Part shown: positions 58,706 to 64,000 of the stretch, piece after piece
Layout: the number at the start of each line of letters is the position of its first letter
Position numbering within the stretch: the stretch's first letter is position 1
Source of the DNA: Lottia gigantea
Lineage: Eukaryota; Mollusca; Gastropoda; Lottiidae
Assembly: GCF_000327385.1 (NCBI RefSeq)
Contig: NW_008710049.1
Coordinates: 791,485 to 855,484 of the forward strand
DNA length: 64,000 nt
Reading direction: 5' to 3'
The notes under the pieces: generated by a model
The model's database searches: none
What the model saw: only the letters and a program-made list of their open reading frames with translations
What the model was told of the DNA's origin: nothing
Made by a program: the position numbers and the translations under genes

Positions 58706-59709
58706 TATTAAAGAGGCAGTATGAATGTTAACTATTATTATTAAAGTGAATTTGTTTTAAAATGATTTATTATAAAATGGAGTGTACTAATGGTAAAGTA
58801 AGCAGCTTAAACTAGTTTTGGTGTAAGACGTTGTTAAGACTCGATATTTTAAGTTGAAACCTCCAGAATGAGTAAAAGACATATTTCTATAATTTGGCGA
58901 AAGACCTTACAGAGATTTTAAAGAGGTTTTCTCTTCTGTGTGTATCGGAGACACTGATAGCATCAGCATTCCACAAAAATAAGTGTAAGATGACGTTACT
59001 AATCGCAAAAATTATGCTTGTATAACCTAAGGCATGATAACCCTTCTCGATTAGTGACGTCATCAAACACATCATCCACAGTTTTAAAGTCTGATTAGAA
59101 AATAAAATGGTGCAAATTGATTCTATCAGTGTTCCCGATACACATAATTTTTTTTCAAGAAACCTCTTTACTATCCCTGTATGAAGTTAACGTTAACCTT
59201 TTAATTGGTTTTTGGGGTTCAAATATTAACGGCAGGATCTTTTTTAGTTAAATTTTCGGATTCGGATTAGTTAAGGGACTCATTATTTGTGATATATAGA
59301 TTTCATTTATTTGATCACCGAATATTTTCACTCTTCTTAAAAAGATAAGCTCGCGAAGCAAAGTGACATACACCCACCAGCAGCTTTGATTGCAAGCACA
59401 AATCATTGTTTGTAGCCTGTACAGTGAGCATAAGCCAATTGTGAACAGACGGATGAAAATGTGCTTCCATACTATGTTTGGGTATATAAAATCAAAAGAA
59501 TCTCTAAAGAATTTTACCCTGTAGAGTGAGAACGAGCCAAATGTGAACGGACCGACGGACAAATTATCAGATCATCACGAAAATTGATAGGGATTATTTT
59601 TTAATGACATTGACCTACAAAATAAAAGTCAAAAGTATCTGTAAAGAATTATATACTGTAGAGTGATAACTCTACAGGATAACAAGATAATCAGACTGCC
59701 CCTTTAATA
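58706..59709. mobile_element. About 1-kb non-autonomous DNA element with TATTAAAGRGGCAGT ends
   Basis: The left end TATTAAAGAGGCAGT (58706-58720) is matched, inverted, by the right end (59695-59709), which reads TATTAAAGGGGCAGT on the other strand; similarity continues for a few more bases. The ends fit either a TA duplication or a TTAA duplication with an AGRGGCAGT terminus, so the superfamily (Tc1/mariner or piggyBac) is undecided. No transposase frame is present. The inside contains a second complete element (58910-59179) and two to three diverged repeats of about 100-135 bp beginning CTGTASAGTGAG at 59417, 59519 and 59656. Confidence 0.6.
58910..59179. mobile_element. 270-bp MITE with TA target duplication, nested
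   Basis: Terminal inverted repeats of about 50 bp: the left arm begins CAGAGATTTTAAAGAGGTTT and the right arm, read inverted, begins CAGGGATAGTAAAGAGGTTT. Both arms continue to a shared TGTGTATCGGRRACACTGATAG-like core. TA dinucleotides flank both ends (58908-58909 and 59180-59181), as for Tc1/mariner-type insertions. No coding capacity. It lies inside the 58706-59709 element and so inserted later. Confidence 0.75.
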
Positions 59710-59842
59710 GTAAAAGATGGTATAAGTAACCATCATGTGACATAAACCAGTAAATATTTCCTTGTCGTAGGTTTGCAACATATTACATGTCAATGTTTCA
59801 TACATCCTCTTGAGTATTATACATGTTTTGTATCTTGGTTGG

Positions 59843-60230
59843 TATCAAATCGTGTCAAGTGTCTAGCTGAGTTTCAAACTGGGCCAAGTGACTTTCTGAG
59901 AATAAAACTGCGTAAAGTGATTTGCTGAGTATCAAACTGTGTCAAGTGACTTTTTAGGTATAAAACTGTGTCAAGTTACTTGCTGAGAATCAAACTGTGT
60001 CAAGACAGTGACTTGCTGAGAATCAAACTGCGTAAAGTGACCGGCTGAGAATCAAACTGTGTCAAGTGACTTGCTGAGGATCAAACTGTGTAAAGTGACC
60101 TGCAAAGAATCAAACTGTGTCAAGTGACTTTCTGAGGATCAAACTGTGTCAAGTGACATGGTGAGAATCAAAAAATTGTCAAGTGATTTGATAGGTACTT
60201 TGCAAGTGACAAACTGAATTATAAGTAGCT
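59843..60230 (+). repeat. 29-bp minisatellite upstream of the TLR
   Basis: About eleven recognisable head-to-tail units with consensus GTCAAGTGACTTGCTGAG plus AATCAAACTGT run from about 59854 to 60178. More degenerate units continue to about 60230, and single GTCAAG/GTCAAA remnants occur to about 60285. Unit length is mostly 29 bp; one unit has a 3-nt insertion. The array stops roughly 100-170 bp before the TLR start codon, so it occupies the promoter-proximal region. Each unit holds TCAAGTG (an NK2-type homeodomain core) and the near-palindrome CAAGTGACTTG. Confidence 0.92.
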
Positions 60231-60910
60231 GGATTTTGAACGATGTCAAGTATTTTTTAAGTGATTATTTAGTTGTGTCAAATGAGTGAATGGATATATT
60301 GACTGTTTCAAGAGGCTCACTGAGTACTAAACAATACCACGTGTCTTACTTTAAACTTTAAGAAAAAGTCTTGTTATATTTATTACTATTTTTAAAATGG
60401 CTCAGTCTGTGTTAAGATTTCTATATTTGATGTTGTCGATTTTTGCCATTTTATGTCAAATTCCAGATATATGTAGATTATGTATGTGTAAAGATGATAT
60501 TGTTAATTGTACAGATTCAAATTTAACATATATTCCACAGCTTCCTACTTATACCCGGCAACTTATCTACTCAAAAAATCATCTCCCCTAAATTGACAAC
60601 AAAACGTTTGAAAACATCACAGATTTAGATATATTCAAAATTGAATTAAATTATGACAATATCACACAAATAGAGCCAAATTCTTTCCGAAATTTACAAT
60701 CGGTTACCAATTTATCTCTTTCTGGTAATGAGTTAAATAGAGAATCATTATTCAGTTTAGTAAATGAATTTCAAGTTAAGTTTGAAATCTCTTCGTCACC
60801 TTTACTGAAACTGGTTCTGAACAACATCAATTTAACTTCTATTCCACAAGGTTTGTTTCTCAGTTTGCATGATGTAAAGTTAGATACCCTAGATCTTTCG
60901 CAAAATCATT

Positions 60911-62455
60911 TTGACTGAAGTTAATTTCACAGAATTCATACCTTTGCAAAAATTACTTGCTTTATATATAGATCACAATGAGATTTCGACAATTGTATTT
61001 GATGAGACCAACAATTTTAATATTGTATTATTATCATTGCAAAGAAATTCATTTCAGATTCTACCCAATTTCTGCAGTAATTCCCCAAATACTCAAAATC
61101 TGAAATTGTTATCTTTTGAAAATAATGCAATTTACAAATTTATCCCAGGAAGATTAAACTGCTTAAAACAATTAAAGACTTTAAACTTAAACCTTAATTG
61201 CATTAATTTGATCCAAACTAACCATTTCCAACATTTTCCGTCTTTACAGAGTATCCATCTAACAAGACAATGTGGCACTAAACAACGTATGGTCATTCGG
61301 GAATATGCTTTTAATAATTCAAATCTGAACTTTATTGATTTATTTGAAAATCGTTTGTCTTCAGGAAATATACACGAATCGGCATTCAGTGGATGTACAA
61401 ACTTGAGGACTTTAAATCTTGCATGTAATGATTTAAGGGATTATAAACGGCAGAGATTTAACAAGTTGAATAAGATATTAGTTAACTTAGTTTCGTTAGA
61501 ATATTTAGATTTGACTGAAATAAAACTAAACTATATACCCGAATCCATTCACAATTTAACGAGATTGAAAGCGTTGGACTTATACAGAAATTTAATCACA
61601 TTCTGGCCCGATGGTTTCTTTGAGAAGAATAAAATGTTAATTCACTTAAAACTTGGTCGTAACCAGATAACACACATCAGACCTGGTATGCTACCACTAA
61701 CTCTCAGACGAAGATTGCAGTATATAGATTTATATAAAAATCCTCTTCAATGTAGTTGTGATAATTTGTGGTTCGTTAATTGGATGAGAGAGAATTCAAA
61801 ATTATTTTACGATTTTCCTGTTGGTTACCGTTGTTTAAACATGACAGCAAATGTTTGTTTAAAAGATAGTCCATTTTATACTTCAATAACAGGCGTGAGT
61901 TGTATTATACTTGTAATAGTTATTATAACATCAATTATTTATAAATATAGATGGTTTATTAAATATCAAATTTATATATTTCGTCATAAACCAAAACTCT
62001 TGAACAATATTGCGGAACAATTATTCATCTATGATGTATTTGTTTCTTATAGTGGCGAGGATAGTGATTGGGTTCTGGACAAATTGGTACCAAATTTAGA
62101 ACAAGATTCCAATCTAAAACTCTGTATACATGAAAGAGATTTCCAGGCTGGCAGATTGATTATTGATAATATTGTTGAATCGATTGAAAATAGTCGTCGT
62201 GTTTTAATTATATTAAGTAATAATTTTGCTCGAAGTGAATGGTGTCAATTTGAAATGACATTAGCTCAGAAACACGTTTTAAATCGAGCTACAGAACCTT
62301 TAATTGTTGTTTTATTAGAAGATATAGACAGTGAAAATATGAGCAATGCACTTCATGCTTTATTAAAGACCACTTCATATATAACTTGGTTCGATGATAT
62401 ACAACAGATTCAATTATTTTGGGATCGACTGAAACGTTCTCTTACTAATATATAG
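60911..62455 (+). CDS. Intact 3' reading frame of the TLR (LRRs, LRRCT, TM, TIR)
   Basis: This is the undamaged 514-codon part of the receptor above. It opens at a TTG created by the frameshift, not at a true start; its first ATG is at codon 127, and it has no signal peptide, so it is unlikely to be translated alone as a surface receptor. In this frame the LRRs occupy about 1-276, the LRRCT 277-316 (Cys 281, 283, 308, 316), the transmembrane helix about 326-344 and the TIR domain about 373-512. TIR box 1 is YDVFVSYS (374-381), the BB loop is RDFQAG (409-414) and box 3 is FWDRL (503-507). Codon use is AT-rich like the surroundings. Confidence 0.85.
   Translation: MTEVNFTEFIPLQKLLALYIDHNEISTIVFDETNNFNIVLLSLQRNSFQILPNFCSNSPNTQNLKLLSFENNAIYKFIPGRLNCLKQLKTLNLNLNCINLIQTNHFQHFPSLQSIHLTRQCGTKQRMVIREYAFNNSNLNFIDLFENRLSSGNIHESAFSGCTNLRTLNLACNDLRDYKRQRFNKLNKILVNLVSLEYLDLTEIKLNYIPESIHNLTRLKALDLYRNLITFWPDGFFEKNKMLIHLKLGRNQITHIRPGMLPLTLRRRLQYIDLYKNPLQCSCDNLWFVNWMRENSKLFYDFPVGYRCLNMTANVCLKDSPFYTSITGVSCIILVIVIITSIIYKYRWFIKYQIYIFRHKPKLLNNIAEQLFIYDVFVSYSGEDSDWVLDKLVPNLEQDSNLKLCIHERDFQAGRLIIDNIVESIENSRRVLIILSNNFARSEWCQFEMTLAQKHVLNRATEPLIVVLLEDIDSENMSNALHALLKTTSYITWFDDIQQIQLFWDRLKRSLTNI
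62027..62449 (+). other. TIR domain coding segment
   Basis: All three conserved boxes are present, so the signalling domain looks complete. The BB loop reads HERDFQAGRLI, with Ala (GCT, 62147-62149) where most TLRs and MyD88-coupled receptors have Pro. Vertebrate TLR3, which signals through TRIF, also has Ala here. C-terminal of box 3 only a few residues follow, as is usual. Confidence 0.9.
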
Positions 62456-63032
62456 ATCATTATTCACGGATTATTTTTGCTTTGTTTTTTAATGACCAAT
62501 GGTTCAATTTGATCTAAATATTATTGAAAAAATCATTTCTGTTCAAAAAGTGATTTAATATGTATTTCTTGGCAGTGAGGGTCTCTTTATAGAAAATAGA
62601 GTAAAATCTGAGCCAGTTCCTGCTTTTTCCCCATGCATGGATGTAATATATCTTTTTATATATTTTTTATAATTTTAGTTTAGTGTAATAATTCTGGGTA
62701 AATATATATATTAGATATATAATAATCTATATGTTCAACAGAGTATTTTTTGGTTGAGTTAATTTTTAATAATGGCTATGCTGTGTTGTTTTTCATATTT
62801 TTATTAACTTGTGTATAATTTGTATGAAATTATTTTCTTTTAGAAAGATAACAGATAAGTTTCCAATGGTTTTCATTTATTAATATTTTTGTAAATACTA
62901 GAACAGTGGCTCAGGTCGATCGTGCTACTGATAGAATTTCAGAGCAACTGGTTTTTAACGGCAGGTAGCAACTGATGGCATGGAAGAGAATCTGATCATT
63001 CCCTTTATTTTTCTTACCTCATGTCGACTGGT
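62456..63032. other. 3' flank of the TLR
   Basis: AT-rich. No canonical AATAAA is seen in the first 200 bp after the stop codon, so the cleavage site is not assigned. Confidence 0.5.
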
Positions 63033-63195
63033 AAATTATCAATGGATCAAACGAAAGGAAGGGAGGCGCGTAACTATCTGCTGACCTAATTACCTCCCCT
63101 TTCTAGCAGGAAGCAGATTATTACTAATATTGAAATAATTGTTTGCGCTTTTACCCGCATTCTAATCAGGGCGGCTGTGATCGTTTCGGATTTTT
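63033..63195 (+). repeat. Dispersed repeat, copy B
   Basis: Same-strand partner of 54626-54710: 63033-63117 aligns over 85 bp. About 63140-63195 (containing GCATTCTAATC and TTTCGGATT) aligns weakly with 54956-55003. The copies bracket the TLR and the MITE cluster. No coding frame is conserved between them. Confidence 0.8.
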
Positions 63196-63479
63196 TTTTG
63201 TCTGTTTTAAATTAAATTAAATTTAAAAAACAACATTAAATTGTTATTAATAATGAATATCTATATGTAAGTACTAATTTGGGGGGTGAACCCGCCTATA
63301 ACTAATAGTCATGCAAAAATTACCTGATAATTTCTGAATGGCTTACGACTAATAATTGGTTCTAGATATTAAGTCCTCAACAGTTGGAATTTCAAAAATA
63401 AAATACGGTTTAATAAATCGGATGAACTAAAACAGAAATATAGCTTTGTCACACGGAACTGAATGGGTGGATTGCATGA

Positions 63480-63720
63480 TTGAGAACATTTGGGATCGTA
63501 CAGCCACTGGAAATAGGTCGCGGTCAAACGTGGGGACAACTAGAGAAAAATTATAAACTTAAAAACAGTCGACTTCATACCGCGCGTGATGCGACGATAT
63601 TGCGTTCTAACGTATTTGCAGCGTCTTTGTTACTCGTGTACTTATACCAAGCAAAGAGATGTTACGCTTGTGTGACGACCTTCTCGATCCCATGGCGTTC
63701 TTAACGCGTTCCAGAAATGG
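63480..63720. other. CpG-dense patch
   Basis: About twenty CpG dinucleotides in 240 bp, including CCGCGCGTGATGCGACG and AACGCG, much denser than its surroundings. A 74-codon frame spans it but begins with TTG and has no recognisable domain. It could be the promoter or first exon of the next gene, or the edge of a transposon. Confidence 0.35.
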
Positions 63721-64000
63721 TGACAATTTTCACACGATATCACTTGTGTCCTATACGTTTATTCCACGCTTATGGTAAACTAAACCGCTTTTCCGATGTG
63801 CAATAAAGCAGATATCCTGATACAGTTGAAAATACCGATGATTTTGACTGTCTTTCCAAGTATATAATATTTCTGAGTATACTAGGAATTGTATTTATTG
63901 CAACACACAAATGCTTTCACTCCTAGCACACATGTACACGTATTATTGCACAGGCTTCATCATACACACAGCGCATCTTCCCACACGTTTTAATTGGTCC

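Larger units (their letters stand above)
60397..62455 (+). pseudogene. TLR: Toll-like receptor, intronless, with one stop and one frameshift
   Basis: Innate immune receptor: extracellular LRRs bind ligand and a cytosolic TIR domain recruits TIR adaptors. The ATG at 60397 (context AAAATGG) opens a signal peptide (about residues 1-25) and an LRRNT with Cys 26, 29, 31 and 38. About 15 LRRs follow (LxxLxLxxNxL spacing), then one LRRCT next to the membrane (the CSC pair at 61751-61759 plus two later Cys), a transmembrane helix near 61886-61942, a basic stretch and a TIR domain to the TAG at 62453. A single membrane-proximal cysteine cluster makes it the vertebrate-like, single-cluster type. Two lesions are visible: TAA at 60589-60591 inside an LRR, and a +1 shift at the T run 60910-60912, where the LRR pattern continues only in the next frame. 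Otherwise it is unbroken, about 685 codons long and normal for the type, so either a recent pseudogene or two assembly errors. No intron signals are needed. Confidence 0.9.

Noticed and set aside
59248-59562. 104-codon minus-strand frame with a repeated FT-G-SLYR motif
   Set aside because: It lies inside the 1-kb transposon, and the peptide repeat follows the DNA repeat.

Overview
The window looks like nuclear DNA of an invertebrate animal, most likely a lophotrochozoan and probably a mollusc. It is roughly two-thirds A+T and sparsely coding, with no operons. Coding sequence is interrupted by a large intron and surrounded by small non-autonomous DNA transposons. Pointers to a mollusc are an intronless Toll-like receptor of the kind expanded in molluscs and annelids, and scattered copies of a short AAGGGAGATAA-type motif that I associate, from memory only, with molluscan genomes. 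No species can be named from the sequence alone.

Only two protein-coding loci can be supported. (1) On the minus strand, 39107-39690 is the first coding exon of a heparan sulfate 3-O-sulfotransferase (HS3ST family): a type II membrane anchor, a stem, and the start of the sulfotransferase domain, ending at a consensus splice donor. The exon that should follow is not visible below it, so positions 1-39106 appear to be a single intron of more than 39 kb. (2) On the plus strand, 60397-62455 is an intronless Toll-like receptor with signal peptide, LRRNT, about 15 LRRs, LRRCT, one transmembrane helix and a complete TIR domain. It carries one in-frame stop and one +1 frameshift in the ectodomain, so it is a young pseudogene or an assembly with two local errors. 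Its TIR BB loop has alanine where most TLRs have proline, as in vertebrate TLR3.

Layout: 1-39106, presumed HS3ST intron, mostly featureless AT-rich DNA. It holds a GTATCG-rich hAT-like MITE (12486-12787), an inverted repeat (30302-30404), a TGAA microsatellite (31866-31982) and a compact E2F/NRF1-type motif cluster (34659-34765). 39691-46224: 5' flank of HS3ST, with a TA-flanked Tc1/mariner-like MITE (44032-44812). 46225-46408: assembly gap of 184 N, followed at once by a candidate hammerhead ribozyme core. 46460-54625: non-coding, with a diverged tandem repeat at 49.3-49.5 kb, a GC-richer island at 50.9-51.1 kb and a run of promoter- or insulator-like motifs at 52.7-54.0 kb. 54626-63117: the TLR neighbourhood, bracketed by two same-orientation copies of an 85-bp repeat, with a nested pair of MITEs (58.7-59.7 kb) and a 29-bp minisatellite directly upstream of the receptor. 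63.5-63.7 kb is a CpG-dense patch.

The two genes share no evident pathway: one makes rare heparan sulfate modifications in the Golgi, the other is an innate immune receptor. No bacterial-type systems, CRISPR arrays, rRNA or tRNA genes, or reverse transcriptase or transposase reading frames were seen.
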